Positions 46,628 through 58,183 are shown, counted from the stretch's first letter. The stretch: DNA of 64,000 nt from Cephalotus follicularis (GCA_001972305.1 BDDD01002396.1:116930-180929); one strand, 5' to 3'. Notes: generated from the letters alone by a model not told the origin. Numbers and translations: made by a program.

Positions 46628-47086
46628 TCATATGTGGTACACCCTACCCCTTTGTTCTTTATATTATTGCATTGTTTCTTATTTTTTCTTGATCATGCAT
46701 TTTGATTTCTTTAATTTTTTTATTACATTGAGGACAATGCAAAATTTAAGTTTTTTTTTTTTTTTTTTACCTCTTTGAATTCAGTCTTAGTCTGTAGCCC
46801 ATTTGATTCGAGTAATTAAACCTTAGGGGTGTTCTACACCTAGTTCCTTAAAGCCAACTGGTTTGAGAGCAACTGGTCGAAAGCTCACTACATGTGTCTT
46901 ATAGAAAGCTTAAGAGGCTAAGACATTGCACGAATTTAAGTTTGTAAAATTTTCATGTGCGAATTGTTAAATCTGAAGCTACTTAGTACTTTGAGTGTCT
47001 GGTGTTTTCTCTATCCATGACATTTCATATGGAAAAGAGTGGAGGAATATGTTCAATATAAAAAAAAAGAAAAGAAAAGAAAAGAA

Positions 47087-47121
<35 letters not shown>

Positions 47122-47591
47122 CTAAAGTTCTTTTGTCCGACTCCAAAGTAGGATTTTATGTTGTTACGAATGCATATCTTGATTGGTCATTAGTGATGGA
47201 TTAATAATATAATTTGCTAAAAGTTCCTTAATTGAGATGCGTTTTGATTCTAGAACTTGGAACGAGATAGTAAAATTTAAGTATAGGGGTGTTCTGTGAA
47301 TTTTTTAGTATAGATACATTTTACCTGTTTTCAAAGTTTTGATGAACTGAATTTTGTGTATTTATTCGCTTGGAAAACACTCACGACACTAAACTCGTCC
47401 AGTAGGGCCACCTAGGGGTTTAACGACTTGTTGCATAAGCTAAATGCAATCGTGATTCCTACGAAAATGAGTTAGGTTTTTGTTTTTATTTTCTTGTTTT
47501 TAATTTCTGGTTTGTCTTTGTTTTTGTGTTCTTATTTTAGCTTTCTATTTTGTTAGCTTGAGGACAAGCAATGTTTAAGTATGGGGGTATT
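46628..47591 (+). other. E5 3' untranslated spacer and polypurine tract
   Basis: 964 bp without a recognisable gene. Some Athila elements have an env-like ORF here, but none is visible. A microsatellite (AAAAG/AT/GT runs) lies at about 47059-47122. GACAAGCAATGTTTAAG and AGTATGGGGGTATT at the end form the polypurine tract before the LTR start at 47592. Confidence 0.7.
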
Positions 47592-47798
47592 TGTTTAGCA
47601 TAAAAATGTGTTGTTTTTAATGATTTATTTGTGATATTTTTATGTTTGGAATAGACTACTTTGGTTGTGTTATGTTGATTTTCAGGTACAAGAGCAAAAG
47701 AGCCAAAGTGCATGAATACTACCCAAAGTTGTGCAAATTGGAGCTTGAAAAAGTAGAGATTGAAGAATTGTCAAATTCTAGAGAAACAGAGTAAAAAG
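47592..47798 (+). repeat. E5 3' LTR, first 207 bp only
   Basis: Starts TGTTTAGCATAAAAATG and aligns with 29573-29779 of the 5' LTR with about a dozen differences. It is interrupted at 47798 by E7; AAAAG (47794-47798) would be the E7 duplication. The remaining 1.3 kb is not found in the window. Confidence 0.88.
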
Positions 47799-48443
47799 TG
47801 TAACACCCCCGGACGGCGGGAGTCTTCGCATATCATAACATAACTTAACAGATCATACATATATGAGCATATACATTTCTTAACAAATCATAAGTCTGCT
47901 TTTATTTAGCCAAATAACAGCCGACTTATGATTTGTTAAGAAATGTATATGCTGGCGGGAGTCGTCGTATATCATAACATAACTTAACAGATCATACATA
48001 TATGAGCATATACATTTCTTAACAAATCATAAGTCTGCTTTTATTTAGCCAAATAACAGCCGACTTATGATTTGTTAAGAAATGTATATGCTGGCGGGAG
48101 TCGTCGTATATCATAACATAACTTAACAGATCATACATATATGAGCATATACATTTCTTAACAAATCATAAGTCTGCTTTTATTTAGCCAAATAACAGCC
48201 GACTTATGATTTGTTAAGAAATGTATATGCTGGCGGGAGTCGTCGTATATCATAACATAACTTAACAGATCATACATATATGAGCATATACATTTCTTAA
48301 CAAATCATAAGTCTGCTTTTATTTAGCCAAATAACAGCCGACTTATGATTTGTTAAGAAATGTATATGCTCATATATGTATGATCTGTTAAGTTATGTTA
48401 TGATATGACCCTGCGACGACTCCCGCCGTCCGGGGGTGTTACA
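47799..48443 (+). repeat. Palindromic 5' LTR of E7, with 139-bp tandem units
   Basis: 645 bp. The termini are a perfect 26-bp inverted repeat (47799-47824 and 48418-48443, beginning TGTAACACCCCCGGAC). Four head-to-tail 139-bp units start at 47815, 47954, 48093 and 48232. Each contains a hairpin: the arm GCATATACATTTCTTAAC... (30 nt) and its exact complement flank a 26-nt loop (TGCTTTTATTTAGCC...). With one unit the LTR would be a single hairpin of about 228 bp with arms of roughly 100 bp. A tRNA-iMet primer site follows at 48450, so the structure occupies the LTR position. The left boundary is Athila LTR sequence. Confidence 0.85.
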
Positions 48444-48449
48444 GAATTA

Positions 48450-48460
48450 TGGTATCAGAG
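48450..48460 (+). other. Primer binding site of E7
   Basis: TGGTATCAGAG lies 6 bp after the LTR end and matches the tRNA-iMet priming site used by E4. Confidence 0.85.
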
Positions 48461-48621
48461 ATATAGGTTTTGTTTCCTTAGAAGACCTAACTAGGTTTGA
48501 CCTGTGAGATTGGGTAGACATCGGGTTAGGCTGTTTTGGTTATGATTTTCTGATATGTTTTCTGTTTTCTGATTTCTGTTTTGTTCCTTGTGATGTTTTA
48601 TGTTTGAGCGTCTTTTCGTAG

Positions 48622-49599
48622 ATGGCACGTACAAGGAACGCTGCTCGGAGGACTGCACCCGCTGAGGCTCAGGAAGTCAGAAATGAGCCTACCATGGAGG
48701 AGCTCGTACGTCAGGCAGTTGCTCAGGAGATACGGCGCGCATTGAATGAACAGAATCAGAATCAGGACTGTAGGGAGCCGGTTGCTGCTAATGATGTTCC
48801 AGCTGATGTCCAGTTGGGAAGAGATGCTGTGGAAAGGACTGTTACGCCCACTTATGTTTGGCTTGAGCGGTTCCAGAAGCAAAGACCGCTGTCTTTCAGC
48901 TCAGCCGTGACTCCGGTGGAAGCTGAGCACTGGATTGCTAACATAGACAAGATCTTTGATGTGCTTGGTTGCAGTGATGAACAGAAGATTAAGGTAGCTG
49001 TATACAAGCTCGAGGGTGATGCTCAGAAATGGTGGAAAGCTGTGGTTTTGGCTAAGGGTGGCAATTATGCGGAGACTTTGACCTGGTCCGAGTTTTGCGA
49101 GGTCTTTTATCAGCAGTACTTTCCCACCGCTGATAAGGAGGCTTACGCCAGAGAGTTTGTCAACACCAGACAGAAGGATGGAGAGTCGGTGACAGAGTTC
49201 TTGACCCAATTCGCTAGGCTTGCTGGTTTTGCTGGTTCTGCGGCAGGGACAGCATTGGAGCAGGCGGAAAAGTTCAAGTGGAAGTTGCACTATCAGTTTC
49301 GGGGTAAATTGATCAACACCAGGTTTGCTGATGTAACTGAAGTGGCTAATGCGGCAAAGAATATTGAGCTGGAAAGGTTAGATTTCCAGGCTGCTCCACA
49401 GGAGTTTGACAGAAAGAGAAACAGAGGAGATTCTCAAGGGCAAGGTTCGGGACAGAATAAGAATAGGAATGGTAAGCGTGGGAAGAGATATGATAACCGG
49501 GGACAGCAAGATCCCGGTAATGACCAAAGGCAGACACAGGGAGCTGCGGATGTCCAGATTTCAAAGTGTGATGTGTGTGGTAGACAGCATCCAGTGTGA
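48622..49599 (+). pseudogene. E7 gag (one stop from continuous gag-pol)
   Basis: 326 residues: MARTRNAARRTAP, an E/Q-rich N-terminus (EELVRQAVAQEIRRAL), then the gag core (VEAEHWIANIDKIFDVLGCSDEQKIKVAVYKL, GDAQKWWKAV, WSEFCEVFYQQYFP, ESVTEFLTQFARLAGF, FKWKLHYQFRGKLI) and a basic RNA-binding tail (QNKNRNGKRGKR). A TGA at 49597-49599 ends it before the zinc knuckle, but 49630-51126 is in the same frame, so a single codon separates gag from pol. Tekay-like elements normally encode gag-pol as one ORF, so I read the stop as a mutation. Confidence 0.9.
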
Positions 49600-51126
49600 G
49601 TATGCTATAAGGCTATCGGGGCCTGTTTTGTGTGTGGACAGAAAGGGCATTTCGTGAAGGATTGTCCTAACCCTCGTGCAAAAGAAAGGAATGGGAATTA
49701 TGCAGATCGTGGACAGCACAATGTGGGAGGTCGTGTTTTTGCTATCACGACTCAGCAGGCAGCTAACGCACCAGGTACTGTTTCGGGCCTTATTTATGTT
49801 GGTAACCGTAAGGCTTATGTTTTGTATGATACTGGATCGACCTACTCGGTTGTAGCGAGGTCTTTTGTTCGGCATCTTGGGATGTCTTCCCAATTGCTTG
49901 ATCTAGCTTTGGTTCTTTTGATCCCTACGGGTTCTTCTGTTGTGATATCTGAGTGCTTTTATGCTTGTCCTCTTATTTTCGATGATCGGGTTCGTGATGC
50001 GGATCTTTTGCCTATCGATATGTACGACTTCGATATGATTTTGGGGATGAACTGGTTGGATCGACATTGGGCTACGATCGACTGCTATGCTCGAAGGGTT
50101 CTGTTTGGGGATATGAATAGTCCTGAGTTTGTTTTTCAGGGTTCACAGCCTAGGAAAGAAGTGAAAGTTATATCCGCTTTGAAAGCTCGGAAGTTGGTAT
50201 CTAAGGGCGCTGAAGGTTTCTTAGCTGTTGTGAAGGATGTCTCAAGGGTCGAGCCTCGCCTTGAAGACTATCCTGTGGTGCAAGAATTTTCTGATGTGTT
50301 TCCAGAGGAGTTACCGGGTTTGCCACCGCAACGGGTAGTGGAGTTTACCATCGAACTCATTCCCGGAGCGGCACCCATTTCTAAGGCACCTTACGGAATG
50401 GCACCGTTGGAACTGCAAGAGTTGAAGGAACAATTGCAAGAGTTGTTGGATCGGGGTTTCATTCGGCCTAGTGTTTCGCTGTGGGTTGCTCCGGTTCTTT
50501 TTGTGAAGAAGAAAGATGGGTCTATGAGGTTATGCATAGACTACAGAGAATTGAACCGAATCACTGTTCGGAATAAATACCCGCTACCTAGGATTGATGA
50601 CTTGTTTGATCAAATCCAAGGTGCTCGGTATTTCTCGAAGATCGATTTGAGATCAAGATATCATCAACTTCGGATAAAGGATGAAGATGTGCCTAAAACT
50701 GCTTTCCGTACTCGCTATGGGCATTATGAGTTTTTGGTGATGCCTTTCGGACTCACTAATGCACCGGCAGTTTTCATGGATTTGATGAATAGGGTTTTTC
50801 ATGAGTACTTGGATCAGTTTGTTATTGTGTTCATAGATGACATTCTTGTGTATTCCAAGTCGAGGGAAGAGCATGAAGAACAGCTTCGCATTGTGTTGAG
50901 TATTCTGAGGAAGAATCAGTTATACGCGAAGTTCTCAAAGTGTGAGTTCTGGTTGGAACAGGTGGCGTTTTTGGGTCATGTGGTTACAGTGGAAGGTATT
51001 TGTATGGATCCTGCTAAAGTTGAGGCTATTACGAAATGGCCGAGACCTACCACAGTGACGGAGGTTAGGAGTTTCTTGGGTTTGGCTGTATATTATAGGC
51101 GGTTCGTGGAAGCTTTGGGAAATTGA
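49600..51126 (+). pseudogene. E7 pol: zinc knuckle, protease, reverse transcriptase
   Basis: A long, nearly intact frame. Order: zinc knuckle [14 protein letters not shown]; protease [16 protein letters not shown] and [99 protein letters not shown], the catalytic [12 protein letters not shown], and [15 protein letters not shown]. All RT catalytic aspartates are visible. The frame ends at VEALGN because about 85 bp between RT and RNase H, present in E2 (about 7622-7710), are deleted; short GAAGC-like repeats flank the gap. Confidence 0.9.
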
Positions 51127-51895
51127 AGAATGGTCTTGTGTCAGCACCAATTCTTCGTTTACCATCCGGGTCGGGTGGATACCAGATATACAGCGATGCT
51201 TCTAAGAAGGGTTTGGGTTGCGTTCTGATGCAGCACGGTCATGTGATAGCTTATGCTTCGAGACAATTGAAACCTTATGAAGTGAACTATCCTACGCATG
51301 ATCTCGAGTTGGCAGCGGTAGTGTTTGCGTTGAAGATTTGGAGGCACTACTTGTACGAAGAAACTTGTGACGTCTTTACCGATCATAAGAGTCTCAAGTA
51401 TATCTTTACACAGAAGGAGTTGAACATGCGTCAGAGAAGGTGGTTAGAACTCCTGAAGGACTATGATCTGAACATTCAGTACCATCCTGGTAAAGCAAAT
51501 GTGGTAGCTGATGCTCTAAGTCGGAAGAGTTCTGGGAGTGTTGCGGCTTTGCTTACGCAGCCACAGTTGATAGCTGATATGGAGCGGATGGATCTGCATT
51601 TGTATGTTCGGGGTTCTGAAGGTAGTTTTGCTGCGATGAATGTTGAGACTACTCTTATATCTCGGATTAAGACAGCTCAAAGTGATGATGGTGAGCTTTG
51701 GGCCTTAGTCCAGAATGTTGAAAAGGGTAAGCAATCAGAGTTCCGCATGGATGAGCATGGTGTGATATGGCTGGGTAATCGGTTGTGTGTTCCGTCAGAT
51801 TCTTCAATCAGAGATGCTGTTTTATCAGAGGCACACAGTTCTCCATTTTCTATACATCCGGGTTCATTACTTGATCCCAAAATGTATTTATACTT
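51123..51895 (+). pseudogene. E7 pol: RNase H and start of integrase, truncated
   Basis: Frame 51123-51905 contains RNase H ([80 protein letters not shown]) and the integrase zinc region up to [11 protein letters not shown]. After an 11-bp insertion relative to E2 it reads to about 51895, then changes to LTR sequence of E8. The integrase core, chromodomain and 3' LTR are absent. Confidence 0.88.
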
Positions 51896-52381
51896 AGCCG
51901 AGTGAGGACAAAGGCTAACCCCCTACTATTTCAGATTGACGGAGGCAATTGGACAGGTGCAGTTAAGGCTATTTTGTGAGCTGCTATATGAAGGTTGCTT
52001 AAGCTAATTTTGTGTTATGACAATCCTACCCATGTTGGAGGATGATATCTTGTACTTGTTCAAATTGCATAATTTGTATTATGGGTTTGGAACAATGTTT
52101 GGGTATTTGATTTATATATGTGAACTTCTCAATGGGAGATATTTATGGTTAAAATGAAGGTTAATTCACGCTCCGTTTTGTGAGCAATTAACAATGATGT
52201 TGTTTTGTTCTAACACGCAGTATGGGATGCGTGTTACGTTGTTAGTTTGGCTTATATTCGAAGGCTTCCGCAACTGATATATCTGTTTTAAAAAGGTTTA
52301 AATTTATCGTAAACTGGGTAAGCCGGATAGTTATGTTAATTGCTACCACTTAAATGTCGTTTTGGAAAATGGGGTGTGACA
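51896..52381 (+). repeat. E8 5' LTR, last 486 bp
   Basis: TTAGCCGAGTGAGGACAAAGG matches 24709-24729 of the E4 LTR, and the end GGGGTGTGACA (52381) matches the family terminus. The 5' 2 kb or so of this LTR is missing. The boundary with E7 lies within shared bases ACTTAG. Confidence 0.82.
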
Positions 52382-53691
52382 AGATGATATTAGAGCATAT
52401 ATCCATTATATGCTTAGTGTTCACGTAAAAAGAATGTTTTAAAATTTATAGCCGCAAGTGCACGGATCATGCAGTAACGGGTCGAACGCAGGGAAACGTA
52501 AACTAGTTATAATTTATCCAACCTAGGCGAAGCCATTTATTCACCAACTTTCAGCTTCACCGACAAGATGTTTGTGGATTTTAATCAGACAGACAAAGTG
52601 TGTGCGAAGGCAGAAATGTTGAAGAACAAATAAAATATTCAAGGATTTTTATTGATGGAATTGAAACAATAACAATCTAGGCTTTGTTCTAACCCAAAAA
52701 CCTTAAGAAACTAGATACAAAACATAATAAAAATTAAACTAAAAAGAAGGGAAGAAGGGAGGCGGCTGCTTCTATTCCACTGCACTCTCTTGCGTTGCAG
52801 CTCTAATTGTCTACCTCGCCTTATGCCATATATATATATATGCACACCGACTAATACATAAAGGCACCTATTAAAACAATTCTCCTATTTGTCAATTACT
52901 CCCGCATAATGCAATCAAAATTCGGAAGTACTTTTTTTTCCTTTTCTTTTGCGCACGTTGATGTATTGCGCGCATGGGCTGACTGCTTTTGGCGCTGAAG
53001 ACTTGAATGTATGGCATATTGCATGGGCGCATGGGTTGGATTGCTGGCTTGTTGAATGATGGGCGCATGTATGGGCGCTGCAGTGCATGCGTTGTTGGGC
53101 TGCATGTAGAATTGCGGCAGATGGTTGAATGATTCGCATGGTGGGCTGGATGGCATGTACAAGTTGCATTCACGGGATTTGAATTGCTTGATAGACGTGT
53201 TGCATGGAAAATTGAATGTAATGAACATGACGGCATTGTGATCTAAGCATTGGGCTTCACATGCTTCAACACTTGTTTTCTTGTAATATCTCTTCATCGG
53301 AGCTTCAAAATGAACCGGCCCAAGAACTAAAAGTGTTCCAATTAATTTTATGAACAATATGAGCCCAATATTTAATATCTTTCGAGCTTTAAATTTTGAC
53401 TTCTCTCGTTTAAGTGGGTGCACTATTTAATCGATCGTTGATTTCAAACCACTTTAACTCGAAAAGTAACGTTTTAGCTTCATTTTCTTTTATTCCCCAA
53501 TAATGAGATAATACCTGAAAATCAAATAAACACCACCACAGTAGTCTATTCCAAGCATAAAAATATAATAAATAAATCATTAAAATCACACATTTTTATG
53601 CTAAACACTTAGCTTGGATAAGTTCCTTGGCAATTAACGGATTGTTTCGTTGGGATGACTACTAATGACATCTTTTCCATATAGGAACAAA
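52382..53691 (+). other. E8 leader with degenerate primer site, split by S3
   Basis: TGATATTAGAGC at 52385-52396 is the tRNA-iMet primer site with two mismatches. The leader reads ATATATGCTTAG, is interrupted by S3, then resumes CTTGGATAAGTTCC. It aligns with 25160-25308 of E4, supporting the S3 boundaries. Confidence 0.78.
52418..53607 (-). mobile_element. Solo LTR S3 of the Athila-like family
   Basis: 1190 bp in minus orientation: it starts at 53607 (TGTTTAGCATAAAAATG) and ends at 52418 (TTTTACGTGAACA). Perfect duplication CTTAG (52413-52417 and 53608-53612). The ends are close to those of the E5 LTR, but the middle differs and the TCGATGTC cluster is absent, so it is a divergent subfamily member. 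It has GGGCGCATG-type repeats at about 52970-53090. ORFs within (52892-53423) are judged chance frames. Confidence 0.93.
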
Positions 53692-54856
53692 TGGACAGAA
53701 GGAAAACACGTGCAAGAGCTAGAGCTGCTGAGGCCAATGCCCCCGGGGCGGCGAATGTCTCGCAAGAGGTAAATGTTCCCCATGATGAGAGAGATCCGTT
53801 GGCGCGCATTGCGGATTACTTTCAACAGAAGATGGCCTTTAATATGGCTAATACGGAGGAGATGCGCAAATACTACGGGCAAGCTCGGCCACGACATAGA
53901 ACTCCGGACCACTGCCCAGGAGAGGGCGGTAATTAATTCGGAAAGGACCTTGAGAGGTTTATGCGGCAAAATCCACCCAGTTTTCGAGGGGAACTCGATG
54001 CCACCATTGCGGAAAGATGGTTACAAGATATGGAGAAGATCTTCGAAGTTATGGATTGTATCGAAAAGCAGAAGCTGAAATTTGTTGTCTACCGGTTATG
54101 GGGCGAGGCCATCCACTGGTGGGAGATGGTCAAGGCAAAGTGGGAGTCAACCGGACTCGATAGTACATGGGAGAGATTCCAGAGGGAATTTCTTGATACC
54201 TATGTTCCTCGTAGCAAGAACGAAGAGAGACAGAACTTGTAGAGCTAAGACAAGGAGAGATGACAGTGGCTAAATACCAGGCTAGGTTTATGGAGCTTGC
54301 CAGACACTCCGCCTATCTGGTGGCGGATGAGGAAAAGAAAATTCGGAGGCTCCTGAGAGGTCTGCGACCGGACCTTCGGTCAAGGATTAGAGCTATGGAG
54401 TTGGGAACTTTTGTGGAGATTGCTCAGAAAGCAAGATTGCTGGAGAGCATATCAATCGAGGACCGTGCCGAGAAGACCCGAGCACAAGAGAGCAACCAAA
54501 CTTTCAAGCAATCTAGGCCAGCATCATCGAAATGGAAAAACAGTGGTTCTCCGACAAAAACATCGAAGAACAGATCGCATCAGACTGCTTCACATGGTAC
54601 TCCTAGTCAGGAGAGCGATGCTGGATTTGAAGCTTGTTCTCATTGTGGTCGTAAAAGCCATCAGTTAGAAGATTGTTGGTTAAAAAATGGGTTATGCATG
54701 AAGTGTGGAGCATCCGACCATTTTCGGAGGGATTGTCCGAATAGGCAAGTGGCAGTGCCCACTGGACCTGCAGGTGATGGTGGTGCTACGGCTGGACCTT
54801 CACAGCGAAGAGATACTGGCAAGGGCATCATGAGAGCTACATTTTGCTATCTATGA
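53692..54856 (+). pseudogene. E8 gag, the only coding region of E8
   Basis: Begins MDRRKTRARARAAEANAPG, close to the E4 gag start. The gag core lies at 53940-54242 (FMRQNPPSFRGELD, WLQDMEKIFEVMDCIE, WGEAIHWWEMVKAKW, TWERFQREFLDTYVP). A stop near 53935 and a frameshift at about 54235-54260 precede the frame 54260-54856 (KYQARFMELARHSAYLV, RGLRPDLRSRI). Two intact CCHC knuckles follow at 54635-54676 (CSHCGRKSHQLEDC) and 54695-54736 (CMKCGASDHFRRDC). The frame ends within GKGIMRATFCYL, and no protease, RT, RNase H or integrase follows. It is better preserved than the E4 gag. Confidence 0.88.
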
Positions 54857-55222
54857 TGCATTGTTTTATCATATATTGAAATTATTCTTGATTTACTGGA
54901 CTATCTAAAGTTGTGAACGAGTAAACATTAATGTGTGTTAAGTTAGAACCTTCGGAGGCTAAACTAGTAGGTACAAGGATAAATGAACATTGACACAATA
55001 GTCTAATGAATGATCGTGCAGTTGTTCGAACGATCGAGAGAATGAAGGACCATTGCTTAGGTCAAATCTCGTGAATGAGACTTCGAGAGGAGTAGTTAAG
55101 AAGAGGTTACTTGTGGCACGAAGCAGATAGAAAAGTTATGAGATGACTAAGGATTGATACCCTTAATCATCCAGAGTATATTAAGGAAATTCGAGGATGA
55201 ATTTCTTTGAAGGACGGTTGAT
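54857..55222 (+). other. E8 3' untranslated region where pol is missing
   Basis: 366 bp between the gag end and the 3' LTR. No pol motif is seen. The end (GGAAATTCGAGGATGAATTT, then CTTTGAAGGACGG) resembles the post-pol tail and polypurine tract of Tekay-like elements, so the pol deletion is internal to the element. Confidence 0.75.
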
Positions 55223-57459
55223 TGTAACGCCCGGGATTTTCGCATGATGTGATATTTCAATTTAATTGAAATCTTTTTATGAAATTAATAAGGATGTCGG
55301 ATTTCCCGACTTTGATGATGCTTTCCATTTTGGTAATGTTGAATTTTGGAACGAGAAGGGGTTTAAAATAACTTAAGTATATTTTGAAGTGAAACGACGC
55401 AATTTTGGGGTAAAAGCGTCGACACCTATGGGAACAAAGGGCACACATAAATGCATGTGCATGCACGTCGATGCAGACGAAGTCATCGACGCCCTTGTAC
55501 GAAAGAGGAAAAGACATAGACGTCTAAGAAGACATCGACGTCTTTGAGAAGAATATCAGTCACGTTAGGAACTGACAGAATAACGTGCAAGGGGAGAGAA
55601 TCCAAGACCTTTTTCAGGCACCTTGGGACAGGAAGTGGGACGTGTTGGGTATGCATAATAGCTCCCGACCTGCATGAATGAAGAAGGAAGAAGAAGGTGA
55701 GAAATGTTGGTATGCATGCAACCTGCAAAAGAAGATGTGAAGGAAACAAAAGTTAGAATGCAGAAATTGAATGGGGAAAAACGAGAGGGCACGAGAGTGT
55801 TCTTTACTGCAGAAGGAAAGAGAGAGTGACATAACATAAATGCTCCTCCCTTCCCCACTGATTCGGCTAGAAACGCCTAAAAAAGAAAAAGGAAGAGAGA
55901 AACCAGTGAGGGTGGAGAAACAGAGTGTTAGAGTGAAGAGGGAGAACCACCATTGTTAAACCAGTGGAGCTTGGGGAATTTGGAACTGATAGCTTACAGC
56001 AACGGGACAACCTTGAAGCTGCTGTGAACAATTCTTGGAACACAAAGAGGTGGACTTACAAAGTTTCTAACTTGAAACCTGAGGTAGGGGAAGTATATGT
56101 ACACATTTGAGTTCAAAGGTAATGTTTTTCCATGAATAAAATGCATGAATTGCATGCCTGTTTGGAGTTGATTTGGCTGTTTGGTTGATAATATGAACAC
56201 CTGGTTTTGTGGACTATGCATGCATGTTGATTTCTGTGTGAATCCCATGTTAGATTGCATGTATAATTTGATTTTATGTTCCTGTTTGGGTGTTGTATGG
56301 AAGAGACAGTATTGTGGGCTCCTAAACATGACGCTCACGGGGTAAGCATCGACGTGTTTGTGCGATAAGGCTATCGACATCGACGCTTAAAAGAAGACAT
56401 CGACGTCTTATTCAAACAATTGCAGACTGCAATGTTTACTTGTGGATTTCATGAATGGTTAGTGGTTAATGATCTTGTTATACCTCTTGATAACCCATTG
56501 TGCGTGTTACACCGTGAGTAATGTATCTGGAAATTGCATGCGTGGATGGAGGATGATTTCTTCCTTGGAATGGAGACTGGACGAGGCGATACCTCCTTGT
56601 AGCACTTAAACGTCGACGTCTATGGAAGGCATCGACGTCTTTGGTTGCTGAGTATTAGGTCTAACGCAAAACACGAGGACGTGTTAAGGTTCCTACCTTA
56701 AGCATCGACGCGTTGTGATGAACGTCGATGCCCAAGGGTTTTGGCTTGTAGGCATCGACGCCTAAAGAAAAACGTCGACCCGTTTCGTACTGTTGCAAGC
56801 ACTAACTTTGGAAATAAACCTCGACACTTTTGGGCAATAAACATCGATGCATTGAGGAAAGGCATCGACGTCTTTCCTTCTGGTTGTATGGTTTGACTCA
56901 ATTTGGAGCCGTTGGCTCCGGAACGATTCTAGAAATGACTCTAGGCATGTTTGAGCATGTGGTTGCATTGCATACTACTGTGAATTGAATTGTTGTGATA
57001 CCGCACGATTTCTTAAATAATATTTGATTTGAGAAATGTGTATATGATGTTGTGTGGAAATATATATTTTCCAAAAAGGATTGTAAAAAAAAATGATTTC
57101 AAATGATTGAAATTATGTGTATAAAAATAATTATTTTCGAAGGACTAAATGCCGTGCAAAAAGACTAGTTATACACTTTGAATAAATATGATATTGTCAA
57201 GTACTTTATACATAATAATTTACTTTGAAATGGATTGTACTGGAAATTCCTTAGGTTACTAATCATGGTGTGTAAGGTAACTGGGGGTTTCACATTTGTT
57301 GCTACTAATCACCGTGTGTAAAGTAGTTAGGGTTTCTCTTTGTGACTATAAATCACGGTGTGTAAATAGTTGAGACTCCCTTATAAATGATTACTAATCA
57401 CTGTGTGTAATGTAATTGGGTCACTAATCACATATGTGTAATGTGACCGGGTGCTAATC
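55223..57459 (+). repeat. E8 3' LTR, truncated
   Basis: Starts TGTAACGCCCGGGATTTTCG, matching the E4 LTR start with moderate divergence. It has cgtcgacg/catcgacgtcttt clusters at 55390-55560 and 56360-56880 and a minisatellite at 57255-57457. It is cut at 57459, where another LTR begins; the last 500 bp or so are missing. Confidence 0.85.
57255..57457 (+). repeat. Minisatellite ACTAATCACCGTGTGTAA in E8 LTR
   Basis: About five imperfect copies of a 35-50-bp unit containing (A)CTAATCAC(C/T)GTGTGTAA and G(T)A(A/G)TTGGG. The next LTR scrap begins inside the sixth unit. Confidence 0.8.
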
Positions 57460-58183
57460 TGTGATATCCCGTTTCTATGCTTACATGTTTTATGTTGGGT
57501 TTATACCTTTTGATATACGCTATGATTTGTGAACGCTTTGATTTTTAGTTCGAAATTCTTTTATTTTTGTTTTCTGGGCACAAAGCGCCAATGCTCTTAT
57601 TAGAACCACCAACGCTTTGGGTGCTGTGTGTCACGTTGACGCCAAAACATGTGACATTGATGCGTTTTGTATTTAAGTGCTTAACTGTCGACGCTTTAAG
57701 TAAACAGTCGACGCTTTAGTCGGCTTTCCATACCAGTTTGGACGGTGACATGTTTAAGGAAAAAGGGGTTTTTGCCATTTTTGGTTGATCTGATTTTCCT
57801 TCTTTGTCGAAACCGAATCTGCATGAAATGAAACTTATTAGTTGCGTGATCTTCACCATTAATTTCACACATTTTGTCGTTTTAAAAACTGATTACTACA
57901 ATTCTTTGAAAATCATCTGCACACTTTAACAATCACGAACAGCAACATTGCACGCATTTTTCTACACAGATTTTGACGTCTTTTGAAGGTAATTTCTAAA
58001 CAAAAATTGTAGCTTGTACTATGTAGTTTCTATACCACCCATTAATTCGTATTGAAACTTGCTAGAATGTAATTGTGAGCATGATTTTAGGAGCCTGTTG
58101 AAACCAAATTTCTGCTGATATTCATGGGTTTTATGCATAACTTGTAATGTTGATGTTTAAAAACAAAGAAATTATGTTATTGG
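57460..58183 (+). repeat. Gypsy-type LTR 5' fragment
   Basis: Begins TGTGATATCCCGTTTC, an LTR-like start, with gtcgacgctttag motifs at about 57590-57720. It has no coding capacity and is cut at 58183 by the E9 LTR. Confidence 0.55.

Noticed and set aside
46628-47591. Athila env-like gene
   Set aside because: I looked for a long frame or membrane segment after E5 integrase; only short AT-rich frames and a microsatellite are present.
47815-48370. CRISPR-like array of identical 139-bp units
   Set aside because: The units are directly adjacent with no variable spacers, lie in an LTR position before a tRNA-iMet primer site, and the window is plant nuclear DNA.
52892-53423. Three overlapping ORFs near 53 kb as a gene
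   Set aside because: Entirely inside solo LTR S3, with biased H/C/S/A composition arising from short repeats.
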